A DNA stretch of 64,000 nucleotides. Origin: a bacterium. Its GTDB lineage: Bacteria; UBP15; UBA6099. Where the stretch lies: NCBI GenBank assembly GCA_029564595.1, contig JAKQPS010000160.1, positions 70,080 through 134,079 on the forward strand, given 5' to 3'. Positions 1 to 9,041 of the stretch are shown piece by piece. A program made the translations under genes and the position numbers. Within the stretch, counting starts at the first letter, position 1, and the number at the start of each line of letters is the position of its first letter. Below the pieces are notes generated by a model. The model was not told where the DNA came from and made no database searches. It saw only the letters and a program-made list of their open reading frames with translations.

Positions 1-191
1 ATCGATTCATTGGATTATATTAAAACCATTTCTTTTTATTTACTATTTCATCCACATCTCGTATGGATGTCTTTTATCCATACAGGTGTGAAATACACTT
101 TTTGTTCATTACTTGTTGGTTGTCTTTTATTCATTGAACTACAGGCGTAATATAGATGAAACAACATAACAGGAAACCTATAAACTGAGAG

Positions 192-1589
192 TCACTTCAG
201 TATCCGTATCCACAAGTATTTACTGCCCTTGTTTGCTTCATAGTCGATGATGCCCTGCATTTTCAGAACCTGAAGGGGTGTCATGCCAGAGTAAGGATTG
301 TATTGTCTTTTGTTCTGAATAGTAAATTTGCTAATTCCGGCTTCTTTTGCCAATTCATCATAAGTTGTTTTCATCCATCCGTCGCCTCGTTCCGGGTGCG
401 GCCCCTTGTAGCTTCTGAGATGATATAGAGCAAGTTCAATCTTGTAGAGGGCTGATATTTTCTTTTTCAATACAATGTATCTGTCCTTGTCAGCAACCGG
501 CAATGACGATCTTCGGTTCTTGTCATACTCGCAGTCCTGACACAGATTGTATTTTATGCAGACTTGTTTATGCTTGCCTTTCTTGCATGTCGGCCAGCCA
601 TTATATCGAAGCACGCTTTTACACGTATTGTCGATTTCTTTCCAAGTAAGTTTCGGTTCTGTAAGGCTATTGTTCCAATCTATCATCAGGCTCTGCAATC
701 CGGCGGCGTCAACTTTCATAATATTCTTAAAATAAAGACCAAGCCAGAAAGCCATGTCATTTCTTTCGCCGTCTTTGGTTTTGTTGCTTAGAATCATTTT
801 GAAACAGGCTCGCGTCTCATTGTTTCTTATCTGAATAAGGCTGGCGGACACCTCGCCAACAGGCTCTGTTGAAAATATGTCATGCTGATGTTTCTTGTCT
901 AAATCACAGTCATTGAATTGACGCATGCTCAATGGTTGCCATGCTCGCAATAGTTCAAGGCTCTCTTGGATTTCGTATACAGGCTGAACCTGATTGTCGC
1001 TGATAACACATAGATGAGATTTTGCCCCGTCTTTCTTTTCATGGTATCGTTTGCGGTGAACACCTAGCGGCAATCTAATGAGGTTGCCGAGGCCGTCAGG
1101 GGTAGGGTTGTTTGGAAATATTTCCACAACGTATTCATATTTGACTGCGGCAAGAAATGTCGTTACAACTTCAGCGGCTACTGGTTTATCAGACCAGAAC
1201 CACAAGTGAAATCCGGCTCCGCTATTTTCTACCAGAATCTGGTCATTCTTAACGCCAAGGTCGGTGTAATACTTTATCAACGGCAGCAGTTTGTCATGAA
1301 CCAATTCGTATTCAGTAACTGAATCATTGTGTCGGTCGATGTCTATTGCCATAGTCGCCACTGTTCCGCGCTCGTCTATGGGGTATATGCCAATGGTTTT
1401 CTGGTAGCGCAAATGCTTGCCGACGGTTTCAAGCCATTTGCTGTCGAATGTGGGATGCCAGAAATTCTCATTCGACTGGACAGGAATGCGGTAGTTGTTG
1501 CCTTTGAATTTCTGCATCATTACCATTGCCAATTCGTTGTAGAGAGAATCGCGCTCCAAATAACTTTTGCCGCATGTGCCATTACTCAT
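192..1589 (-). CDS. Archaeo-eukaryotic primase (TOTE-type AEP) with C-terminal helical DNA-binding region
   Basis: Predicted DNA primase or primase-polymerase of the AEP superfamily, 465 residues from the chosen start. The first catalytic motif is AIDIDRH at residues 81-87 (D83 and D85 as metal ligands). The second is SGAGFHLWFW at about 123-132 (His128). The third is GNLIRLPLGVHRK at about 169-179. This motif set matches primase domains of TOTE conflict systems and related mobile-element replicases. A Cys cluster follows around residues 334-353, then a C-terminal stretch resembling a winged helix. The start is set at 1589 because GGAGG lies about 8 nt upstream; a longer frame to 1655 has no such site. 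It is the last minus-strand gene before the element's unseen left part. It probably primes replication of the element; it is not fused to the helicase or nuclease modules of full TOTE systems. Confidence 0.8.
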   Translation of the reverse strand: MSNGTCGKSYLERDSLYNELAMVMMQKFKGNNYRIPVQSNENFWHPTFDSKWLETVGKHLRYQKTIGIYPIDERGTVATMAIDIDRHNDSVTEYELVHDKLLPLIKYYTDLGVKNDQILVENSGAGFHLWFWSDKPVAAEVVTTFLAAVKYEYVVEIFPNNPTPDGLGNLIRLPLGVHRKRYHEKKDGAKSHLCVISDNQVQPVYEIQESLELLRAWQPLSMRQFNDCDLDKKHQHDIFSTEPVGEVSASLIQIRNNETRACFKMILSNKTKDGERNDMAFWLGLYFKNIMKVDAAGLQSLMIDWNNSLTEPKLTWKEIDNTCKSVLRYNGWPTCKKGKHKQVCIKYNLCQDCEYDKNRRSSLPVADKDRYIVLKKKISALYKIELALYHLRSYKGPHPERGDGWMKTTYDELAKEAGISKFTIQNKRQYNPYSGMTPLQVLKMQGIIDYEANKGSKYLWIRILK

Positions 1590-1952
1590 TGTTGTGCCTC
1601 CGTATGGGAATGTAAAAAATGCCGGAACCAATACTGGCCCCGGCAAGTTCCCCATACAGATAGCTGTATATTTTTTGCCGAGATGTTGTGATGTTTAAAT
1701 CTGTATGGGGGCGTTGCCCTGAATAAGGGCTCATATATTTGTCCTGAGGCAGGTTTTTGATGGTTGTCTTCAGTATGCGCAGCCTGCTGTTTCCTAAAAG
1801 AAGCCTGTCAGGCGGCATGCTGATAGTTGCTATTAATTAAAGGTATATATATATATGGGAAAAGAAGCGGCGCAATATCAATAGCTATTATCTTATAGGT
1901 AAGATGGAAGAAGTTGGCATGATAGATTCACTTAATTTAAATGAATAGTTTT
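1590..1952. promoter_or_regulatory. AT-rich gap with a perfect 12-bp inverted repeat upstream of the primase
   Basis: No convincing gene is present. A perfect 12-bp inverted repeat (CCCCATACAGAT at 1650-1661 and its complement at 1699-1710) lies 61-121 bp upstream of the primase start. The core CCATACAG recurs at 78-85, beyond the primase 3' end, where GTATGGATG and TCCATAC form a hairpin at 61-82. The repeats could be iterons or operators controlling the primase. This reading is inferred from position only. Confidence 0.4.
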
Positions 1953-2924
1953 TTATTTGCATACAGCTTTTTTTATAAATAATTCAAACTTATCACTTGT
2001 TGTAAGCGAACCGTGATTCTTCGAAAACACAAATTCGCTAAAGCATTTCTTAGAGTTTTTGGAATTCGGCGCGACTCGGCACTTATTTAAATAACTGTCA
2101 AGTTTTTCAAATATGTCATTTATATCATCGTGAAACTGTTGCACAAAAATATGGGGTGTACCTTGTAGCGTCAGCGATTCATTTTTGTGATAATCAGGGT
2201 CGTAAAGAACCGTTGATTGGCCAGCAATAATAACATTATTGATGAAATTATTCATAGCTTGAGTCATTTCCGTATTTATTACTTGCATACGAGCATCGCA
2301 AACTTCCAATGCCTCCTCTTTTTTCTCCTCAGAAATGTCCTGCGCATACAACATCCTTCCTATATAATCATTGATATCGTCAATTAAGCGGTGAAAGAAC
2401 ACATGCCCATTATTATCTAGAAGATATTCAAGTTTTATGCGCTTAACACTAATGTTGTCGTCTAGCTCAGCAGCAAGAGCAATAAGCGGCCGCTTTCTTC
2501 TTTCTGATTTACGCTCTTGATCACTTCCGACAAAACGGCAACATACAAATATTCTCCCTTGTAGTGCAGGCTTTTCAATATCTTCAAAGATATCTCGTAT
2601 TTTATTGTGGCACTTTAAAATTGCCTTTTTATCAAAATCAGAAAACTGTGATTTCAAATCAGCGTGGCTCAGACCATCTTGATCACCAAGTAACGTTTCT
2701 ATAATATGAAACCATTCTGGCAGTCGCCTAACATCCTGAAATATTGTACCAGATGTAGGCGATATTTGAGTTCTGCAATTCTTGCAACAGCTTAACCCTC
2801 GGTCAGTAATAATATTGCTTTTGTCTTTGTACGTACATTTCGGGCAATAAAAACCATCTGCCCACCGGGCATCGGATAGGATCTTCAGGCAGTCGTTCCG
2901 TGTGCGCAATTCACTATACTTCAT
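1953..2924 (-). CDS. IS1595/ISXO2-derived zinc-ribbon protein lacking a recognisable DDE core
   Basis: The N-terminal third follows the DNA-binding part of IS1595-family transposases. It has a CPKC...CCKNC zinc ribbon (about residues 27-50 from this start), then the TSGTIFQ-type motif and the 'LPEWFHII' helix typical of that family. The middle then departs from the family. Where these transposases carry the VEVDE-type catalytic segment, this protein reads LQGRIFVCCRFVGSDQ, and I find no D-D-E set downstream. The last 150 residues are unrecognised and rich in Asp, Asn and Lys. I therefore read it as a transposase-derived, probably catalytically dead DNA-binding protein, or a decayed transposase. 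ATG 2924 is chosen; a TTG at 2933 is possible and neither has a strong ribosome-binding site. It is transcribed divergently from the ParB-like gene. Confidence 0.6.
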   Translation of the reverse strand: MKYSELRTRNDCLKILSDARWADGFYCPKCTYKDKSNIITDRGLSCCKNCRTQISPTSGTIFQDVRRLPEWFHIIETLLGDQDGLSHADLKSQFSDFDKKAILKCHNKIRDIFEDIEKPALQGRIFVCCRFVGSDQERKSERRKRPLIALAAELDDNISVKRIKLEYLLDNNGHVFFHRLIDDINDYIGRMLYAQDISEEKKEEALEVCDARMQVINTEMTQAMNNFINNVIIAGQSTVLYDPDYHKNESLTLQGTPHIFVQQFHDDINDIFEKLDSYLNKCRVAPNSKNSKKCFSEFVFSKNHGSLTTSDKFELFIKKAVCK

Positions 2925-3069
2925 AAAAATCAACCATTTAGAGCTTAATTTACAATAATGCTTACGTCAAGACCATGTTTCTGCATATTTCGGCTAAAAA
3001 ATTCTTAACAAACATGTGAAATTTCCGAAGGCCGTCTATGAATGGCCTAAAAATCAAAGGAGGATTCTT

Positions 3070-3975
3070 ATGAATCTCATCGACAGAATCGTTGTTGACA
3101 GTGCAGTGAAAGATGTTTTGCCACAGTTGTCGGAGTCTGAAATTCAGAAATTAAGGTGTCAGCTAAAGAAAGATGGCCTGACATCAAAAATTGTCGTCGA
3201 AAAAAACGGGGACAATTTCAAAGTAATCGATGGAATGCACAGAATTGATATTTGCCGCGAAGAAGGTATTCCTGTAACGATTGACGATTTGCATGTTAAG
3301 AGTTTTGAAAATCAAGATCAACTTAAATTATGGATTATTCAAAACCAGATGGGGCGCAGAAACCTTGAACCATGGCAACGGTGCGATATCGGTGTGATTA
3401 TAGAAGTTAACCATTTAGAATATTTTAAAAAACAAACAATGTTGTCACTTAATATAAATGAAGGTTGGGATACGCAGAAGTTTATTTCTAAGTTTGTTAA
3501 TGTCAGCAGTACGACATACTCCCGTTATCGAAGAATTTATTTGGAAAACAATCAAGAATTGAAATGTATCAAAAGTGGAGATGAATCGATATCGTCGGTA
3601 TATTCTAGGCTGTATGAAAAAAAGCAGTCTGCTAATATTAGTCGAAAAACAAAAACGCAAAACAACGGTAAATGGCTATTAATTAATGATTCCAAAACTT
3701 TGATAGAAAAGATAAGAGAGGATGATAGCATTAAAACTATCGTGCCTATTGTCGCTTTTGATATGCCTAGCAAAATAGCATATTTTGTATATACAGATTA
3801 TATATACAAAGCTCCTTCGTTGATTAGATGTGCGGTGATGGAAATGGAGATAAAAGCTAGTGAAATTTATAATTCCCATATTGCCTCATTAAATGATTCT
3901 GAAAAAGATGACAGCTCATCCCCTATCGTATCTCAGGATGATACTTTAGCTTCACAAGAAAGTGTTTCAATCTAA
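3070..3975 (+). CDS. ParB/Srx-like nuclease-domain protein
   Basis: The N-terminal 110 residues match the ParB N-terminal (ParB/Sulfiredoxin) fold: 'VDSAVKDVLPQLSESEIQKLRCQLKKDG' followed by a strand, then the GxxHR-type motif DGMHRIDICRE near residue 57, and 'IQNQMGRRNLEPWQR'. The remainder has an HTH-like helical section and a divergent tail. Such proteins act as plasmid/phage partition or regulatory DNA-binding proteins, sometimes with CTPase or nuclease activity. The 301-residue start at ATG 3070 is supported by AAAGGAGGA at 3056-3064; an upstream GTG at 3016 would add 18 residues without a site. No ParA is seen nearby, so partition is not established and a regulatory role in the element is equally possible. 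Confidence 0.65.
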   Translation: MNLIDRIVVDSAVKDVLPQLSESEIQKLRCQLKKDGLTSKIVVEKNGDNFKVIDGMHRIDICREEGIPVTIDDLHVKSFENQDQLKLWIIQNQMGRRNLEPWQRCDIGVIIEVNHLEYFKKQTMLSLNINEGWDTQKFISKFVNVSSTTYSRYRRIYLENNQELKCIKSGDESISSVYSRLYEKKQSANISRKTKTQNNGKWLLINDSKTLIEKIREDDSIKTIVPIVAFDMPSKIAYFVYTDYIYKAPSLIRCAVMEMEIKASEIYNSHIASLNDSEKDDSSSPIVSQDDTLASQESVSI

Positions 3976-4049
3976 AAAGAGCCAGATATCGAGCATAAAA
4001 CGCACAAAATGCTTTCATATAATCGCATGAAAAAAAAAGGAGCACAAAG

Positions 4050-4889
4050 ATGAGTGAACAACTTGAGAATGAAATGAAAATTGCTTTGATAGGCCAGGAA
4101 CAAGAACCACGAGTAATCCGTTTTAATCCCAAGCAATATAATGTTTTATTAAGCGTGCTAAAAGCGGTTTCAAAAACATGTGTTGATGTTATTGTATCAA
4201 ACGGAGTTATTCGTAACTATGATTCACATCGTAAAGTGTTTATTGAAGTTGATCTCTCGCAATATATTGGGTCAAATGGTTGGCTAGCATTTCCTAATGC
4301 TAGCAATAAATATAAGCAATTAAAAACACTTGCCAAAACCAAAAGAACGATTGAATTTATTATTACTGATGAGAAGTATATCGTTCGAGACGTAGCTGAT
4401 TCAACGGTTAACATATCAAATAGTATGAGTGAGTCACAAATAAGGTATCTTTCAGTGCCTGAAAAATACTTGATGTGTTTGCCAGTGAATAAAAGCGTAT
4501 ACGACCCTGAAACCACATATAAAGGCAACAGGATCGTCGAAATGCAATTGGAAAAAATCCACATTGACAGAATCAAGGCATGTCGAAGGCATTTCGGTCT
4601 TGACAAAGTTTTTATACGGTTCACAAAAGGGAAAGCTGAAATGGTATTTATTAGTAGAAATAGAAGAAGAAAAAAGAGAGACACGATGACAAGAATAAGA
4701 CTAACCGACACAAACCCTGTATATGACGGATTAGTTATTGACTATCCTGTGCAGTGTTTTATTTATTCTAATGAAGAAACATATTTTGAGATACGCGATG
4801 TTGACAACATGAATGTGAAACATGTGCTTAAAACAATAACAACAATCAAAGACACACCAATAATAACATGGGCTATAGGCGAATACTAA
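4050..4889 (+). CDS. Hypothetical protein, possible sliding-clamp-like fold
   Basis: I do not recognise this 279-residue protein by family. It has a good ribosome-binding site (AAGGAG, about 8 nt before the ATG) and sits 74 bp after the ParB-like gene in the same orientation, so they are probably co-transcribed. It has no membrane segment or signal peptide. The layout of residues 20-140 (helix 'YNVLLSVLKAVSKTC', strand, 'NYDSHRKVFIEVDLSQ', then 'LKTLAKTKRTIEFIITDEKYIVRDV') resembles one PCNA/beta-clamp half. The C-terminal half could repeat it, and 279 residues fits a two-domain PCNA-type subunit. A processivity factor next to a primase would make sense, but this is pattern-based inference only. 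Confidence 0.5.
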   Translation: MSEQLENEMKIALIGQEQEPRVIRFNPKQYNVLLSVLKAVSKTCVDVIVSNGVIRNYDSHRKVFIEVDLSQYIGSNGWLAFPNASNKYKQLKTLAKTKRTIEFIITDEKYIVRDVADSTVNISNSMSESQIRYLSVPEKYLMCLPVNKSVYDPETTYKGNRIVEMQLEKIHIDRIKACRRHFGLDKVFIRFTKGKAEMVFISRNRRRKKRDTMTRIRLTDTNPVYDGLVIDYPVQCFIYSNEETYFEIRDVDNMNVKHVLKTITTIKDTPIITWAIGEY

Positions 4890-4982
4890 AGTAACTCGTA
4901 CGTCTTTGTTCTAGCCACTATAAAGCATAATTAACTATCTAGAAGGCGCTTCTTCAAGATTATTGATTGAGCAGACTCGTGT

Positions 4983-5015
4983 GGGGCAAGGATTAGTCCT
5001 TGCCCCTTCTTTTTA
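4983..5015 (+). terminator. Rho-independent terminator after the clamp-like gene
   Basis: A perfect 10-bp stem (GGGGCAAGGA at 4983-4992, complement at 4997-5006) with a TTAG loop is followed by a T-rich run TTCTTTTT. It ends the 3070-4889 transcription unit and separates it from the xis-int pair. Confidence 0.85.
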
Positions 5016-5143
5016 GCATATATCATTTGTTAAGAGATAATGAAAAAAGCTGTAAAGCAACTATATTTGTGCTTTCATCTTTTAAACACGTGCGTTCTAA
5101 ATATTATTTAATAAAGGGCGGCGTGTATCGACAAGGAGCAATC

Positions 5144-5326
5144 ATGAGATACTACACTGTTCGGGAAGTTGCTGACCTTCTCAAAGTCAAAGAAAAGACA
5201 GTTAGGGAATGGCTATCGGCTCGGAAGTTAACGCACTTCAAAATATCCGGCAAATGCGTTCGGATATCAGATCAGCAATTAGAGGCGTTTCTAAAAAAAC
5301 GCGAAATAAAAGTGGAGGTTATATGA
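5144..5326 (+). CDS. Excisionase/MerR-like helix-turn-helix protein (Xis)
   Basis: This 60-residue protein is a complete 'excisionase family' winged helix: 'YYTVREVADLLKVKEKTVREW' forms the HTH and 'KLTHFKISGKCVRISDQQLEAFL' the wing. Such proteins bind arms of attachment sites and direct the integrase towards excision, or act as small regulators. The start at 5144 follows AAGGAG at the right distance. It lies immediately before the integrase, the classical xis-int order. Its stop codon overlaps a strongly ribosome-bound ATG (5323), described under the integrase. Confidence 0.8.
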   Translation: MRYYTVREVADLLKVKEKTVREWLSARKLTHFKISGKCVRISDQQLEAFLKKREIKVEVI

Positions 5327-5343
5327 GCAGGTAAAGCTCATAT
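5319..5343. promoter_or_regulatory. Palindrome and mini-ORF between xis and int
   Basis: A perfect 8-bp inverted repeat (ATATGAGC at 5321-5328, complement at 5336-5343, 7-nt loop) spans the xis stop. Within it, GGAGG at 5314-5318 serves ATG 5323, which overlaps the xis stop as ATGA and reads M-S-R-stop. That reading frame is the integrase frame, with ATG 5359 twelve codons further on. It could be a translational attenuator or the scar of a nonsense mutation. Confidence 0.5.
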
Positions 5344-5358
5344 CAGAGTATTGGAACG

Positions 5359-6375
5359 ATGGATATCAGTGGCGGTAGCATACTAAAAGTTAAAGACAGA
5401 CTTAAACCTTGGCGGTATTCTTTTCGATGCAATGGAAAAGTTATAACGAAATCTGGTTTTTCAACGCGCAAAGCTGCCTTATCAGCGATGGAGGCGAAGA
5501 AAAAGCTGTTGTTAGATTATGGTGGCGAAATCAAAAGAATCGAGTTCAAAGAAGCGTATGAGATATATTTAAGGGACATGGAAGGCGAAAACACGGTCGA
5601 TAACATAAAAAATAAAAAAACGTACGGAAAAAGATTCGAGAGTCATTTTAGAGGGCACTACCTTGACCAGATTACACAGATAGATATTCAACGGTATAAA
5701 ACAAATCGAAAGAGAGCAGAGACGCACAGCACCGGAACAATTGATCTGGAACTTGGAACTCTAAAACATTTATTCGGTTGGGCTATCGCTCACGGATACA
5801 CCAAAACCAATCCGGCGAAAGAAATCAAAAAGTTCAATGACGATTACAGGCGCGGAGTGGTTATGACGCATGAGCAGGCTAGGCGGTTGCTTGAAACCGC
5901 AGACCCAGAATTGAAGCTAAGATTATTGCTGGCGTTGGTCTATGGATTGAGACACGGCGAGATAGCTGGGATAAAGAAAGAAGATGTCGACTTGCTTAAT
6001 AAGACGATTACGATATACCGTCTGAAGAAGAAACACTCGAAAAAATCGGTTTTGCAAATCCCGGATGAAATTGTACAGATGATAAAAGATTTACCGCCGG
6101 GAGTCGGCAATCGGGCGGTTTATGTCTTTCCTAAAAAAGACTGCGAGAAGAGATTTAAGAGCGCGCTCATCCGTGCAGGGATTGACCCAAAAACTTTTCG
6201 TTTTCACGATTTAAGGCACACGGCGGCGTCATGGCAACTTGAGCAAGGCACGAATCTCGAAACAATTAGAATGTTTCTCGGTCATTCGGACATTCAAACG
6301 ACCTCGAGATATTTACACGTGGATGATCGGGAAGTCCATGTCGCGGCCTCGAAAACATTGAAGACGTTGCTATAA
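5359..6375 (+). CDS. Tyrosine recombinase/integrase
   Basis: Site-specific recombinase that would integrate and excise the element at tRNA-Gly. The 338 residues contain an AP2/arm-type N-terminal domain (about 5-50), a SAM-like core-binding domain (about 58-150) and the catalytic domain (about 170-330). Visible catalytic residues are Arg in YGLRHGEI, the HDLRH box (H-x-x-R), the GHS His and the nucleophile Tyr in SRYLH. It is therefore complete in its active site. The ATG at 5359 has only a weak ribosome-binding site. The stronger in-frame start at 5323 is followed by a TAA after three codons, so the native N-terminus may have been 12 residues longer. The gene ends about 120 bp before the tRNA-Gly fragment that probably forms the attachment site. 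Confidence 0.9.
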   Translation: MDISGGSILKVKDRLKPWRYSFRCNGKVITKSGFSTRKAALSAMEAKKKLLLDYGGEIKRIEFKEAYEIYLRDMEGENTVDNIKNKKTYGKRFESHFRGHYLDQITQIDIQRYKTNRKRAETHSTGTIDLELGTLKHLFGWAIAHGYTKTNPAKEIKKFNDDYRRGVVMTHEQARRLLETADPELKLRLLLALVYGLRHGEIAGIKKEDVDLLNKTITIYRLKKKHSKKSVLQIPDEIVQMIKDLPPGVGNRAVYVFPKKDCEKRFKSALIRAGIDPKTFRFHDLRHTAASWQLEQGTNLETIRMFLGHSDIQTTSRYLHVDDREVHVAASKTLKTLL

Positions 6376-6494
6376 AACTTACACATAGCTTCATGTATAA
6401 GCCTTCAAAAAATGTATATCCTGCGTATATCCAATATATTACTTTGTCAAAATAGGCTTTAAGCAAAAGGGTTATTTGAATTACAGCGGGCATA

Positions 6495-6904
<410 letters not shown>

Positions 6905-7708
6905 ATGCGTTTCTACGCGGCGCCTGAAAGAATGAAAACAAGAAAACGAGCGGACATAAGCTTGAAGAAAACGGCGATTGCGCTTGCGGCGCTGACATCG
7001 GTTTCCTCGGCAGCGTTAGCCTGTCAGCCTATTCCCGGCCTTGCTTACTCCATGATGAGCACAGCAGCGACGGTCGCAATAGTCACCCAATCTGCGGCGG
7101 CGCTGGTGGTCGTTGTGCTTGTGAAGTCGTTGTTTTTCTCTTTCAAATCCGGAATCAGGGAGCGAGACGCTTTTTTATTGATGATGGCCGCGAATGTCTT
7201 TTCGACGATTCCCGGCGTGGTCGGCGTGATGGCGTTAGGCATCGGCGGGATATTCACGCTGGTTGCGGGGGCGCCGCTTTACTTCATCTACATCGTTCCG
7301 GCTCGTAGAATTGCGAAACTGCTCAACAAGAGGCGGATTTCTCCCGCGACGGTCAACATCTCCATGATTATCGCCACTTATATTTCAGCGGCTCTGTTCG
7401 TGGCGGCGACAAGCATGTCGTCCGAAGTCGGCTTGTTGTCATACTGGGCGATGAAGATTGTGTTCACTACGATTGGCGTGGCGGTCGGGCTTGCTATCTC
7501 GGTCGGATACGAGGAAACCTGCGTTTCAAAGTTTTACAAGAAGATGTCTGGCCGGAGCGTGAACTTTTTCGATCCGGTTCTGCGCGCCAACGTCTGGACC
7601 GCATTGACGTTCGCGGCGCTTGGAGCTGCGATAGCCATACCCCAACGGCTTTCCTCGCCTGATTTTTTGATATTGGCTCAAAGAGCGATACGGGCGATAT
7701 TCGGCTGA
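6905..7708 (+). CDS. Multi-pass membrane protein of unknown function
   Basis: I do not recognise the family. The protein has a basic N-terminus and a hydrophobic stretch ending ASSAALAC-like, which could be a signal peptide or lipobox. Further hydrophobic segments lie at roughly 48-75, 90-125, 148-170, 180-200 and 230-250, so five or six membrane helices are likely, in a cytoplasmic-membrane protein of 267 residues. Short basic loops such as PARRIAKLLNKRR separate the helices. ATG 6905 is used; ATG 6932 (MKTRKRAD) would also give a plausible N-terminus and neither site has a strong ribosome-binding sequence. It stands alone, converging on the URO-D family gene. Confidence 0.6.
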   Translation: MRFYAAPERMKTRKRADISLKKTAIALAALTSVSSAALACQPIPGLAYSMMSTAATVAIVTQSAAALVVVVLVKSLFFSFKSGIRERDAFLLMMAANVFSTIPGVVGVMALGIGGIFTLVAGAPLYFIYIVPARRIAKLLNKRRISPATVNISMIIATYISAALFVAATSMSSEVGLLSYWAMKIVFTTIGVAVGLAISVGYEETCVSKFYKKMSGRSVNFFDPVLRANVWTALTFAALGAAIAIPQRLSSPDFLILAQRAIRAIFG

Positions 7709-8015
7709 TGCGGATGACGCCGCGATTTTATTATCAGTTGAACATTTAGAAAAGAAGGCGCTGTAAGAAGTATTTTTGCGGTTGCCTGACCCCGTTTTAT
7801 GATCGGGTTTAATCGCAACAGGGCGCGGCAACCGCGCCCCTACGCCTCACATGTTCTCCCCGCCGTTGACAATATACCGCCAGACCATGAATTTGTTTCG
7901 TAGGGGCTGGGTCTCCCAGCCCTGACCACGAGTATTTTTGAAAGGTGCGCGGGAAAAACAATTTTTGCATGAAATGGTTGCCCTACAAACTTGTGGAAAA
8001 AACCATTCAAGAAGT
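7709..8015. repeat. Convergent gap with palindromes and a partial copy of the two-hairpin intergenic repeat
   Basis: The gap contains GGGCGCGG-CAA-CCGCGCCC (7821-7839) and GGGCTGGG-TCT-CCCAGCCC (about 7904-7922), both strong hairpins. At about 7933-7995 there is a degraded copy of the repeat that is full length at 38891-39003 and 56313-56425; it is in the 56-kb orientation and includes the ATTTTTGCA and AATGGTTGCCC segments. It lies between convergent genes, as do the other two copies. Confidence 0.6.
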
Positions 8016-9041
8016 TTATTTCATCGAATCCGCATTAAACATCTTAGCCAGATGGAGCATGAGGTTGACGCGGGCGGGGTCTGTTCCGGGGTTGACTTCG
8101 CCGCCGGTGGCGAAGATGAAGCCGCCGCCGGGCGCTCCCGCTTTGAGAACTTCGAGGCAGGCGCGGCGGACCTCTTCGTCGGAGCCGCGCGCGAGAACGC
8201 CCATCGGCGAAATGTTTCCCATCAGGGCGACGCGCCCCTTCATCGCCTCTTTGGTCTGCCGGACATCGTTCTCGTATCCGAAATGAAACAACTCCATGCC
8301 GCAAGAAGGAAGGACGTCCAGCAGGTGAGAGGTGCGCGAGTCGTTGTGAAGGATTTTGAGGGCGTCCGGGAACGTGTCGAAGATGCGGCGGTGGAAGGGA
8401 GCGACGAAACGCGAAAAGGCGGCGGCGCTTATCATGCCGGGGAAATCCTCGGCGAGAATGACGCGGTCGGGCGCTCCGATTTTCTCCGCCAGCCATTTCG
8501 CTCCGGCGACGCTCGCCTCGGTGAACAACTCCATCGCCGCTTCGATGAAGCCGGGGTCCGACTTGATTTTCAGAAACCAGTCGCTTGAGCCGGCGACTTC
8601 GACGAGGCTGTCGAAAGGGTTCTCGAACCTGACAAGGCCCCGGCAGTAGCCGTACAGTTCCTTCAGCCTTTCGGGCATGTGTTCGGAGATGAAAGCGATT
8701 TCGTCCAGCCGCGCCAGATTTTCCGGAACGGAATCGGGGTCGGGCAGTTTCGTCCGGCGGAAGACGTCCGCGGAGAGAGGGCCGCCGCCGGCCGCCTCGC
8801 GCAAGTTGCGTATAAGCGCCGGATACAGGCAAGGCGTCGGGTCCGCTACGAATATGATCGGGATGCCGGGGAACAGTTCGTCCGCCCGCTCAAGCATGCG
8901 GATTTGTTGCGCCGGGTCCGACATGTCTTCCATGCCCGGCGTGATGGTGGACATATAGAACTCGGTTATCGCTCCGGCGACGGGCACATGCTCCGTCTTT
9001 TCAAATCTTGCGGCGGCCATGAACATCCGTATCGGCGTCAT
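8016..9041 (-). CDS. Uroporphyrinogen decarboxylase (URO-D) family protein
   Basis: The 341 residues follow the URO-D/methylcobalamin:CoM methyltransferase fold. The N-terminus is 'PIRMFMAAARFEKTEHVPV', the core helices are typical, 'VILAEDFPGMISAAAFSRFVAPFHRRIFD' matches the family's conserved central block, and 'ALMGNISPMGVLARGSDEEVRRACLEVLK..' and 'GGGFIFATGGEVNPGTDPARVNLML' match the C-terminal blocks. The haem-pathway enzyme HemE has a distinctive N-terminal RQAGR motif; I do not see it here, so a methyltransferase-like or unknown role is more likely than haem synthesis. GAGGAGA precedes the start codon. It is monocistronic, with no corrinoid protein beside it. Confidence 0.8.
   Translation of the reverse strand: MTPIRMFMAAARFEKTEHVPVAGAITEFYMSTITPGMEDMSDPAQQIRMLERADELFPGIPIIFVADPTPCLYPALIRNLREAAGGGPLSADVFRRTKLPDPDSVPENLARLDEIAFISEHMPERLKELYGYCRGLVRFENPFDSLVEVAGSSDWFLKIKSDPGFIEAAMELFTEASVAGAKWLAEKIGAPDRVILAEDFPGMISAAAFSRFVAPFHRRIFDTFPDALKILHNDSRTSHLLDVLPSCGMELFHFGYENDVRQTKEAMKGRVALMGNISPMGVLARGSDEEVRRACLEVLKAGAPGGGFIFATGGEVNPGTDPARVNLMLHLAKMFNADSMK

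Noticed and set aside
1582-1818. 78-codon frame on the minus strand upstream of the primase
   Set aside because: No ribosome-binding site, overlaps the primase start, and includes the inverted repeat; no family features.
8044-8832. 262-codon frame overlapping the URO-D gene
   Set aside because: Arg-rich shadow in another frame of a GC-rich gene; the URO-D frame matches a family.
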